Shown here in pieces: positions 42,901 to 55,466 of a stretch of DNA of 64,000 nucleotides (positions are counted from its first letter, which is position 1; the number at the start of each line of letters is the position of its first letter). The stretch spans positions 169,181,337 through 169,245,336 of the forward strand of contig CM054113.1 of the NCBI GenBank assembly GCA_028673005.1, given 5' to 3'. A program made the translations under genes and the position numbers. The notes beneath the pieces are model-generated. The model made no database searches. It was given only the letters and a program-made list of their open reading frames with translations, and was not told where the DNA came from. This DNA is from Tanypteryx hageni. Lineage: Eukaryota > Arthropoda > Insecta > Odonata > Petaluridae.

Positions 42901-45900
42901 TTACGATTGGAAAATTCTAATAGCTCATATGATGCCATTATGCCACATTATATCCTTCTTTGATATCTACTGAGATTTAACTTAATGTTTAAAATAACCA
43001 ACAGTGTTTAAATAATTGGTAAACATTGAAACAGGTGAATTAAAATGGCAATTACCTACAACAGAAGATTAGCCATCTTCCCATGATTCAATGCATTTCA
43101 ACTTGAATTCAAGGTTCATTTTTTATAACCGGCACAAGTTGATGCTAATAATTACAGAATGGTGAATCAAACTTGTTCAAGCCTCTACTCAACAAATGCA
43201 AGGCCAGGGTTTCATACTCAGTCGTTTCAAATTTTTTCTCCCTCTCGTTATTTATATCATATGTGGCTTTTTAAACATATTTTCTCTTTTATGTTACAAT
43301 AATGGTATTTGATTGACATGTGTAGAGTATAACTGTTCTTAATTATTATAAATATACATCGTTGTATTAAGTAATGATTAAGTTAAAAGCAATATTTGTT
43401 TTTTCCACGTCACACAATTCTTATACCCCACCTTTTTGAACTTTGCATGCTTACGATTCATGAATTTGCACTTTGTGACAAAAGTTTTTATGACCATTAG
43501 TTCTGTTTCAAGCCGATTATTTGCATTTCGCGTCATCTGTTTGCAATGCCAACAAGCGGAACTTCCTCTACTTTTTTGTTTCGATGTTTAGTTTAAACTT
43601 TGGCACCCTAGAAAAGGGCTTATTATTATTATTATTATATTATATTTATAATGCTCATTATTAGCAGTAAACAAACGTGATAACTCTCGACTTAATTATT
43701 TTGTAGCTCAGTTTGAACATCACCTACATACAAAACTGGAAGAAGAAAACCTATCAATGGCATAAAATAGAAAATGCTATGATTTGTTTGACATCTATTA
43801 ACCCTTATCAGATGGCATTTCCATTCCTGCTGCTTTCTCACAGCCAATTTAGTTGGGATATTTAAATATTATATGTTTACATTTGTATAAATACATCAGG
43901 ACATCACAACATTCCACAGAGTCTGGGCAATATCTGAGGCCTATGAATTTATATAAGCAGACTAAGCACCCAGCATACATTTAAATGTATGCATAGACGA
44001 TAAGGGTTAATGAGATAATAATGTAATAAAGGATATGGAGTTTTGAGTGCAGAGAGGCCAGCCTGCAATGCTACAGTGAATACAGACTGTGAGGCCAGTT
44101 GGAAGAGTCGATAATTTTCTTGTCGGAACTGCTCAATCAATTTTTCCCATCGGCCACTATCCAGTAATTCTTTGTAAGGAGAAATCTCTGTAAAAACAAT
44201 TAAAGAATAATTACAGGATAAGACAAAAAGAGCCTCAAAATTTCAGACAAATTATCGTAAATCCTTGTGCTGCAAGAGTGCTTGAATTTTTCATCAAAAG
44301 AATGAAAATGAAATGGAATACCCAATACTGTCACAATTTGATTTAAAAAAAAATTTAAAATAAGAAAAACAGTGATACAGCAACCTCTCGCATGCAAATA
44401 TAGAAGTCATGTTGAGATAACTTTCTATATAGTACAATCAATTAAATTACAACAGTAGCAAAAATGTGGCACATTTAGGCAGTCAATAATGCTTCCATAT
44501 TTGGCTAATTTAATGATCGAAGAAGAACAGCAATATTGAAAAATGTCATTGCCTTTTGATAGTTAGTAATGGTAAGACAGCCAACCAATTGAAAAATATC
44601 ATATTTATCTACTTTTCATGAGATATAAGACAGGCAAAGATTTTTCTCAGTTGCCTACTTTAATGGCAGTCTTCAAAAAGACAGTTAAAAGGTTGCATTA
44701 TAAGCTCCTGAAAAGAAATTTGTCTTAATACATAAAAGTTAATGATTCCAATGATTTTAACATTAAAGTAAGATCAGAAATATGTTGTACTATAATAGGA
44801 GTTAAATCAACAGTAATAAATATTATATCCCTGCAATAAAATAGTAATGAGAGTTTGATAAAATCATCCAGTAGAATAAATATCACATGCTGAAAATGGG
44901 AGAGATTATTCCTTTCAAAAAACTAGCAAATGATAAAAGTTACCACTAAACTTCTGCAGAGTTTAGTCAAAAAATGGATTCCTCATCCGAGTTTTTCCAT
45001 TTTTCCCCAACCATTGGCACAGTTAATTGGAATTAAACTTTAATTCTTTCATTATATAATGGAAAAAGTTAATGCATACTTTTCCAAAAATAATCAAATT
45101 TGAAAGCTTACACAAATTCATTTTTTGTAAGAAGCTTTATTTCAACTGACTTTAAATGACATTCATACAATGTGTGGCCAAGATGATACAACTTCCAACA
45201 TTTCATGTGCTTTTGAGATGAAAACTTGCAAGGACAAACTTCCACAACTGGTCAATTTGTATAAATGACCCGTAAAACAAAACTCATCTTCCTCTTCAAT
45301 AGATCATTTCATCAACTAGTTATTGGTACTTTTAGTCATGTTATGTCTTTAGTTTCCTTCCATTTGTAAACTTGGTTTGTTAACCTGATATATTTCTGTT
45401 ATAGTAAAGGCACCAGAAAAATGTTAATTTATACACAAAGTTAAACCATACTACCATTGACGAGGATCATCTACATTGTTAATTTTACTATTCAGCTTTC
45501 TTCTAAATAATAGCAGAGAAAGAATGCCACAAAATATATAGTACCAAACATTTTAGTTTTGGTAGCATTTGATTACAAAAAATGTACTCAATAACATAAA
45601 TAGGGAAATAAGAAATGTACAAACATTTCACATTTTTATCCAACAAAACACTGCCATAATAAAGGACATAACTATGACTGAATACTTATATGTCAAATAT
45701 AACAGCATAACATCTTTCCTAGGTATATATATGAATCATTCTTCACACCTGTAAGAACATATAGACCACTTATGTTCCAAAAGCATGTCTGACATCTTCC
45801 TGTTTGGTAGTCGTAAAAATTATGTATCAATGATGGCATTATAAACTGTTTATTTTGCCACAACATATTACCAGAAAAAACATCTATGCAGGATAATAGT

Positions 45901-48900
45901 TCTATTTGATAAAACATCTTGTAATAAAGAAATCTTGAGAAGAATTCATTAAGAATTATAAAATAACTTCAATGAGTGAGTTGCACCCAGATTTGATATG
46001 TTAGAGCAGAAATTGGCAACTCTTTCTGCTGGGTGCTGCTATTCATCAAAATTGAAAACCTGTGATCCTCTTCAAAGTCACCATTAACTTTATTCATAGT
46101 ATTACTGAGAGAGATCATTATATCTGATGTCCTGAATTCAATGCATGTTGGTTATAATAATAATAATAATACAACAAAATCATTTTTACATAGTACTGTT
46201 TTACCGGAGATGCCGGTTTTATGGAACGAAAAAAAAATTAAGGGGTAGAATTTGAATTTGGCACCCTATATTTTCAAAATTGCTCCCTATTATTGGATTT
46301 CAAATATTTGAGCAAAAATGTATTGTCTATGTGCTGTAGTTTTTTTAATCGATCACTGTAATTAAAAGTAAGATTATTTTTGTGTTTCACTATAATTCTA
46401 TGGGTTTACAGAAAATTCTTTTATACAGAATGAACTCCCTCCTAACTCACTTCTTAAAAACAGGATTTAGGTGTAATTATCTTTATTTGGACAATCATGT
46501 CCATTCTTATATATAACCACCATGACAAACACAAACATCCTGTTCGCGACCTTAGTATCGACTGGCAGATACTCGAACCACTCGTCTATCAAGGCCCACA
46601 ATAATATAATGTGGAGTATGATTAAAAGAAAATTAAAATTCTTATGAAAGTATATATTTTTGCAATTTTTGTGCCATGTAAAATCTCTTTGCATGTCAAG
46701 TTGGCCATGAAATCCAGAAGTTGCTCTGTATTAGAGTTTACTGCAGGGTCACCCAACCTTTAAAAGCATAAGATCTAGTTTTTGATTTATTATTTTGCGG
46801 TGACTGGCCCAAATTTGTTCCTCTCCCAAGTTTCTTAGTCAAGAGCTCTAGAATTAATGAAGCGGTGAGATTGAGTTATAATCACTTCCGGATAGACCAG
46901 TCAATCACAATCAAGTAGTCGGCAAAGTCAACAAATTTGTAAAATATCCCGAATCCCATCCCTTCTGGTAAATAAATGAAAGAATGTAAGCTTTAAAAAT
47001 ATATCAAACTATTTTTGACTTTGTTTGCATTTGATTTGAATTAGCAGATACAAAAATTTCAGTTTAAGCATTTAGAGTCTTATTTTTCCAGAATACGTGA
47101 AATTATGATTATGTACTCAAAAAGTTTTAAAACATTGTATTCAATTAGTATCTTACCAGTATTAATGGGGAAAGCCAACAATCCCATGCAGTGCTGAACA
47201 TCCTGCATTTGGTCTTCTTCAAAGCTTGAGAAAAACTTTCTTGCATGCCTATGATATAAAAATACCTTTCTAAGATAGACACAGTGTTAATAAAAATTAA
47301 AAGCAATGTGTTACCATTGCAAAGAGAAGCTTAAAGTATGCACACAAAAAAGATTGCTTTTTACAACCAAAGACAATATTTACTCATCCACAGCTACAAG
47401 CTTTATTTCTAAAGGACTAAAATCTGATCTTAGTTTGTTGAATAGCCTACATGTACAACTGTTACATATGGCAATCGAATATTTCTGGATGCATTCCCTT
47501 ACCTTACTGCATCCATACGACGGTCTGCTTTAACCATTTCCACAAATTCTTGAATCCTGAGGTTGAATTCCATTGTACTACGCAGTTTTCGAAGCTTACT
47601 TCGATTATCATGGCACCATAAGAGACACTTGGCTGTCTGGCGAGCTGCCAGACTCCTTTCTACTTCTCGTGAAACAAGGAACACATCAATATTTGTTAGG
47701 TCCTCAAGATCAGAATGATGTGCAAGTCCCAAGGCTGCTCCATAGTAGCCACGCCTTAGGAAATATTCCACGAGCATTCGGTCAAGACGCCTGCGTCGCC
47801 ATGCTGTAACAGCTGCAGGATGTGGTGAAGCATGTTCCTTGAGATGCTCCAGACGACGCTTGCAGACATGAGCAGCCTCTAACTCCTCGCAAATACTTTC
47901 CTCAGCCTAATGATAATACCAGACAAAAAATTTTAGATCAAGCCAAAAATGCTGATTAACCACTACATCACAGCAGGGTCTCTGATTCTCTTTTTATTTA
48001 TGCTCAACAATCATAGTTGAATGGTAGAAAAGAAACAATTTGGAGTGATTTTTTCTCCCAAAAATCCAATTTAAACATCTTTTAATTACATTGCACTCAT
48101 CTGCCAGTGATACATTTTGGCCATATTAATGTACTAAATGATATTTTACAGTGCAATAACCATACCTTCAATAATAAATCCTGATATGATTTTAAATCTA
48201 TAGCAGTTTAAATTTAGTATCCTATAGTTTTTTAATTGTCATATCGATAAAAGATAACGGGAAAAGGAATCAAATATATGCCAAAATATAAGTAATCATC
48301 TTGCAAAATTAGTTTTTAAAATACAAAATTGTCTTTAAAGAATGAAAAAATAAAAGATGACCAAAAGGTATTATATAATAAACTAGTGAATTAGATTAAA
48401 CGAGTAAGATGTAAATATTTAAAAATGTTCTGACAATAAAAGTATAAAATAAAATAAAGTATCCTAGTTAAAGAAATATTTTTGAAAAAGTTAATCTCGA
48501 ATTTACGAAAAAAGAATTTCGATCTTACCTTTCTTTTAAGAACCTGTAATCTTTCCACCATTCCACCAAGGAGTCTTGTAATATCTCCAGCATGTACGTT
48601 GGGTAATTGCAAACCTCTCTCAAGTTCCATTGCAGCAGCTTGAACATGAGACACCTCCCTGTCAAGTTGCTTCTGGGCCGCACGGAATTTTTTGTTCAAT
48701 ATCTCGTATGGAACCTGGAATTTGCAGAAATACCTATCGTAAGTTAGGAAGTCATTTAATTATGAATTTTCTAACAGGAGGTGGCAGATCCATCATCTTC
48801 CCAAGCAATTTCTCGAAGACAAATTTTATTGCTTAATATACAGCAATACCACAAAAAATTGCTAATTGCACAGCGTAATAATAATTGAATCATCGTCGTA

Positions 48901-49076
48901 TTTTCTCGATACTTTTAATTTTCAACAGATAAATTCAACAAATTACTTTCAGTTACTGTCAACGATGCAATGATATTGATTACCTACGCATTCTATTAAA
49001 TGTCCGCTTGGAAGTCATTTTTTCTTCTTCCACTTACCTTCAAAGTAGGATGTTCAAGTGATTTGACGTCAGCCAT
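39882..49076 (-). CDS. MAEA: E3 ubiquitin-protein ligase subunit MAEA (seven coding exons)
   Basis: The seven exons join in frame to 388 residues (human MAEA has 396). MAEA (Gid9/Fyv10 in yeast, Katazuke in fly) pairs with RMND5 to form the catalytic RING core of the CTLH/GID complex, a cytoplasmic and nuclear E3 ligase. Domains seen: an N-terminal helical part (14-75); LisH about 114-146 ([18 protein letters not shown]); CTLH about 152-210 ([15 protein letters not shown]); a CRA-like part to about 290 ([23 protein letters not shown]); and a GID-type RING with CPVC (304-307), HC (322-323), [17 protein letters not shown] and [10 protein letters not shown], ending in the conserved AEKVYVM. All splice sites are GT-AG except intron 5, which is AT-AC. 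Start ATG at 49076-49074, no earlier in-frame ATG needed. Host gene, looks fully functional. Confidence 0.95.
42437..42629 (-). CDS. MAEA: MAEA exon 6
   Basis: 193 bases: third base of Pro 291, then [16 protein letters not shown] to GHVYGEQ. Preceded by AC (U12 acceptor) with TTCCTTAAT 10-18 bases inside the intron. Donor CAG|GTAAAA. Holds most of the RING. Confidence 0.95.
42630..44036 (-). other. MAEA: MAEA intron 5, U12-type AT-AC
   Basis: 1407 bases. The 5' splice site ATATCCTTT (44036-44028) equals the U12 consensus. The branch site TTCCTTAAT (42648-42640) matches TTCCTTRAY. The intron ends in AC, 11 bases after the branch A. It contains AT-rich sequence and an ATT microsatellite near 43619. 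Confidence 0.92.
44037..44187 (-). CDS. MAEA: MAEA exon 5
   Basis: 151 bases: Glu 241, [16 protein letters not shown] to GLSALKT and two bases of Pro 291. Acceptor TTACAG. The donor is not GT but ATATCCTTT, the U12-type site. Confidence 0.95.
44188..47156 (-). other. MAEA: MAEA intron 4
   Basis: 2.97-kb GT-AG intron. AT-rich, with an (AAT)n tract near 46157-46172 and GC-richer scraps near 46000-46050 and 46740-46790 that could be old MITE ends. No gene inside is supported. Confidence 0.7.
47157..47248 (-). CDS. MAEA: MAEA exon 4
   Basis: 92 bases: completes Arg 210, then [13 protein letters not shown] to LAFPINT plus one base. Acceptor ATAG|GCATGC, donor CTG|GTAAGA. Confidence 0.93.
47503..47906 (-). 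CDS. MAEA: MAEA exon 3
   Basis: 404 bases from [11 protein letters not shown] to MDAV plus two bases of Arg 210. Carries LisH and CTLH. Donor AG|GTAAGG. Confidence 0.95.
48529..48714 (-). CDS. MAEA: MAEA exon 2
   Basis: 62 codons from [13 protein letters not shown] to [10 protein letters not shown]. Acceptor TTCCAG|GTT, donor AAG|GTAAGA. Corresponds to the N-terminal helical region of MAEA. Confidence 0.92.
49038..49076 (-). CDS. MAEA: MAEA exon 1 (coding part)
   Basis: Thirteen codons, [13 protein letters not shown], ending in phase 0 at AAG|GTAAGT. Codons 2-5 contain the palindrome TGACGTCA (49064-49071), a CRE-like site inside the start region. Confidence 0.9.
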
Positions 49077-49440
49077 TACGCAATTTTCACGAGTAACTCC
49101 TATTAAAACTACTGCTAATTTAAATTTTAGTGTAAAATATTCGAAGAATTACGACAAAGTCAATCCTTTACACACCTAATTTCTGCTTCATACCAAAGAA
49201 GGCTGTCAAAAGACAAACAACTCATATGAATTATTGCTTTTACGATTCACAGATGGCATTATCGAGATATAGTTATCTAATTCAATTCACCATGAACGTA
49301 TGTTAATGATTTGTTGAAGCTAGAAATAAAGCAATGGCTCATTGCCTACATAATAGACTGCGACTGAGTGCATTCAGCTGATCGAGTGCCCGAGTCTCGC
49401 GAAATCTCGTTTGTGGATCTTCACACGAGACTTTACGAGA
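49077..49440. promoter_or_regulatory. Probable divergent promoter
   Basis: Lies between the MAEA start codon and a putative plus-strand first exon. 49395-49402 is TCTCGCGA, most of the TCTCGCGAGA element of TATA-less promoters. Several CGAGACT repeats follow (49426-49443). No TATA box in a sensible place. Transcription start sites are inferred only. Confidence 0.45.
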
Positions 49441-49689
49441 CTAGACACCATTTTCGTGAAGTGGGAAGAGTGATCCTTTCCTGGCGTACGTATTTTGTCC
49501 GCGTTTGAGTGTGTTTGGTTTTCGCATTCTACCGATAAAGCTATCGTAATACTGGAATACTAGCCGAGTGTGATTGTGGGCAGCTTTTGCAACGAAGTGT
49601 GGAATTATTGTGATATAAGTTTGAAGAGGGAAGTAGACGTTGAACTGCAAGGCAGCGTGGCCAGTCTTTGTTTCTGTCAACTTCACAAG
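49441..49689 (+). other. Putative untranslated first exon of a plus-strand gene
   Basis: A moderately GC-rich, CpG-containing segment that ends in an ideal splice donor CACAAG|GTAAGTG at 49689, immediately beside the divergent promoter. No long ORF, so it would be 5' UTR. The left limit is a guess. If correct, the gene continues past the end of the window and cannot be identified. Confidence 0.4.
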
Positions 49690-51059
49690 GTAAGTGCAGT
49701 AATTTTGGATCAATACCTCTGAGAGAAACTTGCCGGGTGACCCATTTTTATGGCTTAAAAATAAGTATACCATTCACTTTTACTAAATAAACCAAGTTTT
49801 GGTCTTTGTGTGAATCATTGAGATAAATTGTACCCGACGTTTCTTCACTGACCCTTCCGAGCGGTGGTGCTGTGAGTATATTAAAATGCGAACCATGTTT
49901 TGCCCGCCGGCTTTCCAGTGTTTGTCCAAGCTGTCCTTAACTTACTCTTGCTACGTAATCGTATGTGATGTTTTCAGCTTGTTTATTAAATGATGTTAAT
50001 CGTGATATTAGCTGTAATCTTAATAACTTATTAAAGCATTTCGAGAGCGTCATGTAGCGGAAATAGGTTTTACTAAAGCATTCTTGCGAGTGGCGCGGTT
50101 TTGAAGCTGTTTTTGGTTTAATGTAATACACTTTTGTCATAGAGTCAGTGTTTCAGTTTTTATAATCCTATTCTATTTGGCGTTCATGATTCGCATCTTT
50201 GCTACTCGAAGTCGCCGTATTCGTTTCTTCGTAACGTTTCCTACTTCAAAATTCTCTTCTTCGTTACTCATGAAATCAACATTGGTTAACATTAGTTTAT
50301 AGAAAAATTTAAGTGATAACTGTTGTACTCATTTTTAGTATTTTGAAACGTATTTTTCTGTGCCAATTGGTCATTTTCGTTTATGTAATATCACCACAAT
50401 AAGTTTATTTTTTGTGTATCCATATACAGTTAGCATTTGCATTTATCATAATGCCCTTTTTCATTTTAAACAAGTGTGTTTGATGATTAACCTCTTTTTG
50501 GTAATATCCGAGTGATTCTATGTAATTCTTAATTTGATGTGATCTTTTACTTGCCGAATTTATTTGATTTTAATGACCAAAAATCACTAGTATGTTTTTT
50601 AATTGTTGTTTGATTCAACTTTCATCGAATGATTTGCCGATGGTGTTTGTTGTTGTTGGTACTTAATTCACATGAAGCACCAGCAGATGGCAGTATGAAT
50701 TGTCGGTCAGCGTTGGCGATTTTATGAATCGGTTTGTGCGAGATGACGCTACAATAATTTTGTTCTGGTCCTTTAGTGAGATTAATATTGATATCAGAAA
50801 GGATGATTTATTAAAGAATCATGTGATCGCAAACCATACTCGAGCGGTGCGATTCCCTCGCCAATGTGATAAAACGGCAGATTACGCAATGTGACAAGAA
50901 AGTGCCATTCCTCAAGATTTTTTTCTTGGGAGTTATTGTTGACGCTTGGAAAGTAAGGGGATGGGTAAGGAGTTATATTCTGCTGTAGGGAGAAATGTGG
51001 CAGGGTTTTTCGGCGGAGATCGGGGAGGAGGGAAACTCAACTTCATGAAGCGGGGGCGG
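49690..51059 (+). other. Putative first-intron start
   Basis: AT-rich sequence after the donor with no recognisable exon; the 64-codon frame at 50700-50894 has no known motif. Confidence 0.35.
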
Positions 51060-51247
51060 GCCATTGCCTAAGGTGGTGGTAGGGGTGGGTGGGATCGAGG
51101 GTGCGCGTGCGTGGCATTCTATCTTTCCCTACCCGTCCCTTCCTTTCCTCCAAAGCCGCTCTTCCTCCCTTTACCTCTCCCCTTTTCTGTCCTCTTTCTC
51201 TCCCTCTCCGCCATCGCTTTATAGCCTGCGTTCCGCTGTTTGGGGCA

Positions 51248-51257
51248 TCTCGCGAGA
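51248..51257. promoter_or_regulatory. TCTCGCGAGA palindrome
   Basis: Exact 10-bp TCTCGCGAGA, known as a core element of TATA-less CpG-rich promoters in animals. It lies in the GC-rich region 1.6 kb after the putative donor and could mark an alternative promoter. Confidence 0.5.
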
Positions 51258-54200
51258 GTGGGAGCGTCGCCTTTCCCCATCCCATCCTTCCCTCGGGTCG
51301 CCCGCCCCTTCTTTTTTCCTCTCCTTTTCCGAGCCTCCCCTCCTCCGGATACCTACTCACACCACTGCCGATTTCCGCCGCCTCATAACCTTGGGCCCGA
51401 AGGGAGAGAGGGTTGGGGAGGTACGTAGGGGAGCCGGGGAGGAGGGGAGACCGATGAGGCATTTGGGGAAGGGATGGGGGGGGGTTGAGAAACGGGAAAG
51501 GAGGCCCGCTCGCCGGTCAGCGCCCGAATGCACCACTAGTGAAGAAAACAAAGGCCTTTTCGCCCGTTGCGGTGGGAGCGAGTTTTGATGCGTTTGCCGA
51601 ATCGCAAAACGCCCGGTAAATAGGTCCATGTTAGCACTTTTTCGACGGGTTGATTTTTACGAAGATTGCTCGCATCGCGTTCGATGGTCATCAACCGCGT
51701 TTGGAGTAATTGCAAAAGCTGTCGGATATTTCGCACGTGCTCGGCTCGACTGTATAGCACACCGTTATGATTTATGGCGGTCGCTTGGATGCAGTTAACT
51801 TTAATTTCGTGTGACACGGTCACATTTTAGCGTTATTTTTTCGTCACATTGTCCAATCTTCTCAACTTGGGTTCAAATCTGGAGTCGTTATTAATGATCT
51901 ACTCTTTTGGAAAGGTTTTTATCACCCGAGATTGTCGTAAGCATTCAATGAATACGAACTCGGCTAAGTGGGACAGGAGAGAAACCAGCCATTTTCTATT
52001 TAATGTCGAGGTGGATATACATACTTTTTCAGGCGCTTGTAACTTCGAGAAGCTGATTTTTATGTATTTAGTTTGCAAGGGCATCGGCATAACTTATAAT
52101 TTTAGGTTTAAGTAGCGCATTTATTTCCTTCAAGGTAATTATCACAACCAATAAACTCCATAATGTGTATGACAGTAATCGCTTGGTGGAATGTCAGAAT
52201 AAGATGGAATGATTTACAAATGCAATCTTTTATTATTTAGGAAAGCCCGTCATCATATTGTCGTTTTTTAAACGTTTCATATTTTACCGAATTTCGTGGT
52301 TCATAAAATTTTTAAATGCCTCGAATCCGATACCGTTGCGGTGTTAACATTTATGTGCCTAAGTACCGACCGTGAAAGATTACGCGGTGCGTACAAACCT
52401 ATTCGCCGGGATTTTATCATCACATTTATGTTTCTCCTTCGGCGAAACGGCTCCGGGTTATCTCACCCGCCTCCCCTCCGACCGCGTGTTGTAGAATCGT
52501 GTAACGAAACACGTGCTTTTCGAATGCTTTTCAGAAGCGCCGGGATGTGATTGGGCGATTCCCGTAGTTTTTATTTGCGCAGACCGCGCATGAATCGGTA
52601 GTAGGCGGGATCTGAATGAAAGTGACGCCGCGAATTATAAAACAGTTTAGGTCAGATCACGATGTAAGTAAGTCGGTCACGGGGAGGTGACTGCCATCCA
52701 TTCGGCGCTCCTCGAAATTCACACACACTTTTTCTCATGCGTGGATAAAACGCGGTTCCCCCTCGAATGGAAAAAAATAATACAAAATCCCATGCCCATC
52801 CAGCCGCGTATCGCTCTTACTTTCTTTTCCTTGGGGTCGCCCTCTTACTCAACCGTCCGATCTCACTCATTATCACTCGATTTTTTTAAAGTCTGTTGCA
52901 GCTTTTCTCCCGCCCGCCTAAATGGCTATCACTTTTCCGGTGGTTTTAACTTGGGAGATTTTTTTTAGCATCTTCCTCGACGTCTTCCTCTGCTCTTCTT
53001 CGATGGAAGTCAGTGGTGGTATCTTCTCGCACGACCGGTTTGGGTTTGCGTCCGGCGCTGGAAAATTTTAGGCGTCGTAATTTTAACTCGAATAGAGTGG
53101 ATTGATGCCATCCCGGAGTGACCTCGCGACATCGGTGGAATATGGTTTGGCTCGGATGACCCGAAGGCAATGTGCCTCGGAACTATTTAAGTCTAGGGAA
53201 GAGGGGACTTTTTCCCACGGACGCCCGTTCCAAAACCCGCGAGATTGTCAACCGAGCGAGGGAGATGGTTGAATGACTCGGGTATCGGAAGATGAGCGGC
53301 GTTGCCGGCGTCGGATGGCCGCTGGCGGCTAACCCGCCCCCGTCCGCTGCCTCGGCAACCCCGCCTCCATGCCCTTTTCCCGCCTTGCTGGGTCCCGGTG
53401 ACCTTGGATCATCCCACCCTCCACGCCCTATTCCCTCTCGCTTCCCTCCCTACTCACACATGCTGCTGAGAGTGTGGAAGGACGAGAGGGAGGGAGGGTA
53501 GGATGAGGAAGGTAGGGGGTCCCTCCAACGCGTTGATGGGGGAATGAAGCCTCGAACAGGGCACGTCGGCAGACAAAGACCCAAGTATTCGGACCCAGTC
53601 CCACCGCCGCGCCTTATCCCCTTTCCCACGAATGCGGCGGCTACCACTGTCATTCTGTATTGCAGCAGACCCACGGAAAAGTCCGTGCGTCACACAAATG
53701 CGATCCCGCGTAAGATTCCCTTATTTAGAGATTTTTTTGCATGTGTAAATCGTGTTTTTTTGCGTTCCTGCATTTCTTCTGCGGCCCCCCTCTCCCTTTC
53801 TCGAGGCCCTCAGAGCTTTCTCACTTCCCGGTAGATGCTCGAAAATCCCATCATTCTTCGGGCCTTTTCTTTTTGCTTCTTACCCCACGGTCTGTCCAAG
53901 GCGACATGGCGAAGCGCCAGGAAATGGAGATCAACCACCAAAAACCCCTCCTTTTCTCACCCCACCCTCGCAATGCTCTATCTGCCCCTCGTTCCCGCAT
54001 GGCACCTCTATACCAACCCCTATTCCCTTCCCCTACTCTTTTCTCGTCTCTTTCCGCAACCCCCTCCCCTACCATTTCTAGTCGCGCTCTTCTGAATTAT
54101 AACGCGGGGGGTGGGGATATAAAACAGTTCTTTTTAAAGTCGACGTTGCTATTTTTTTGACGGATTCCTAATGGTTTAGGAATTGTCTTGCCGAAGAGTG

Positions 54201-55426
54201 AATTATGTGGGTTGTTTACGTGACGTCGCCGTGTGCGTTTTTGCCTTGTCGTCGGCATCATTTCTGCGTTGCCGCAACCTATCCCATGAAATAGTGTTTT
54301 GTCGGCGGTTTTCGTCGCGCGTTGCGATGACGGAAAAGGGCTTGTGAAGCAGAACTCGGTACCGTTACTCATCGTCCGCCGGCGGAATTTGTGTAATTTT
54401 ATATTTGTCGAAACTTAAAGGGTACAGGGAGTTTGGTTAGCGCTTTCGCTGCGTTTTCGTTTCATCGGCTCGGATTTCTATGGTACACATAACAGAAAAT
54501 CACCCATATTAAATTGTTTTTTCCCCCGGCCTATTTTTCAGCAGCGCTGAATGCGAAAATTGAATACTTACGAAGCATTTAAACGACGCGAAAATGAGTT
54601 TTCTGATATTTGTGGCGAGGTCTAATCTTGTTGCATAACGAGTGACCATGAGGGGAACCCCCGGTAACCGTTCTATCCTTTAAAGAATTTTAGTGATGTT
54701 TTCTAAGCAGATTTGTAGCTTTAAAGGGGGCATCTCGTATGCCACTTGGCTTGTAAACAGCTGCGTCAAGTTTTAGCGCTTTATTTTTTACTCTGTTGAT
54801 GTTGACAAGTTTTGGGCTCTCAAGAGCAGAGATTGATTTTGTAAAAAGATCTTTCAAGATAAGCCGAAAAGCGTTTACAGGGCGGTTACTTTTGCTTGCG
54901 TAACGCGAACGAGTTCATATTCGCAGCATCTGCGTCATTTTTTCTTTTCTGCGTAAAAAAATCCTCGACTTATCGCCGTTTCTTTCATATATCATTTCGT
55001 TAGTATAAGTTCCTCTGGATTTTCCCGACGCCGCGTTCCCGGTACAGTACTCCAGATTTCTAGAATACGCGCGTGGGTGATCTGTACGTTTCAACGGAAT
55101 TAATAGGATTTTTTTGAGTTAAGCTCTGGGAGCGTTGGGAAGGTGAGCGAATGGAAGGAGGGGTGCAGCAGGTAGGTTTTCTGGGTGGGTGGGCGCGTTA
55201 AGGGGATGGAGGAGTACGAAGTGGATCGCTGGGTGGATGGGGGAGGAGGAGGACCAGCCTTGTCCCCTCCCCTTTCTCTCTCTCTCTCCTCCCTTTCGGA
55301 TTCGCCGCGTCAGCAGGCATCGAGGGAGTGTGGAGACGCGCAGCCGAGGTAGAAGGGGGAGGGGGAGACAAGCCAAGCAAGCAAGCTCTGGCTGCCCAGC
55401 GTCTGAAGTGGTCCCTGCCTATTGAT

Positions 55427-55430
<4 letters not shown>

Positions 55431-55464
<34 letters not shown>
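55431..55464. repeat. (TC)n microsatellite
   Basis: Uninterrupted TC repeat of about 34 bases inside the largest pyrimidine-rich block. Confidence 0.9.

Positions 55465-55466
<2 letters not shown>

Noticed and set aside
43949..44036. Extension of MAEA exon 5 (YPLLHYYLI...)
   Set aside because: Read-through into the U12 intron; the family sequence stops at KTP and resumes with QCY at 42629.
52635..52670. TATAAAA followed by a GTAAGTAAG donor, possible alternative first exon
   Set aside because: Only about 26 bases separate the TATA box from the donor, too close for a start site plus an exon.
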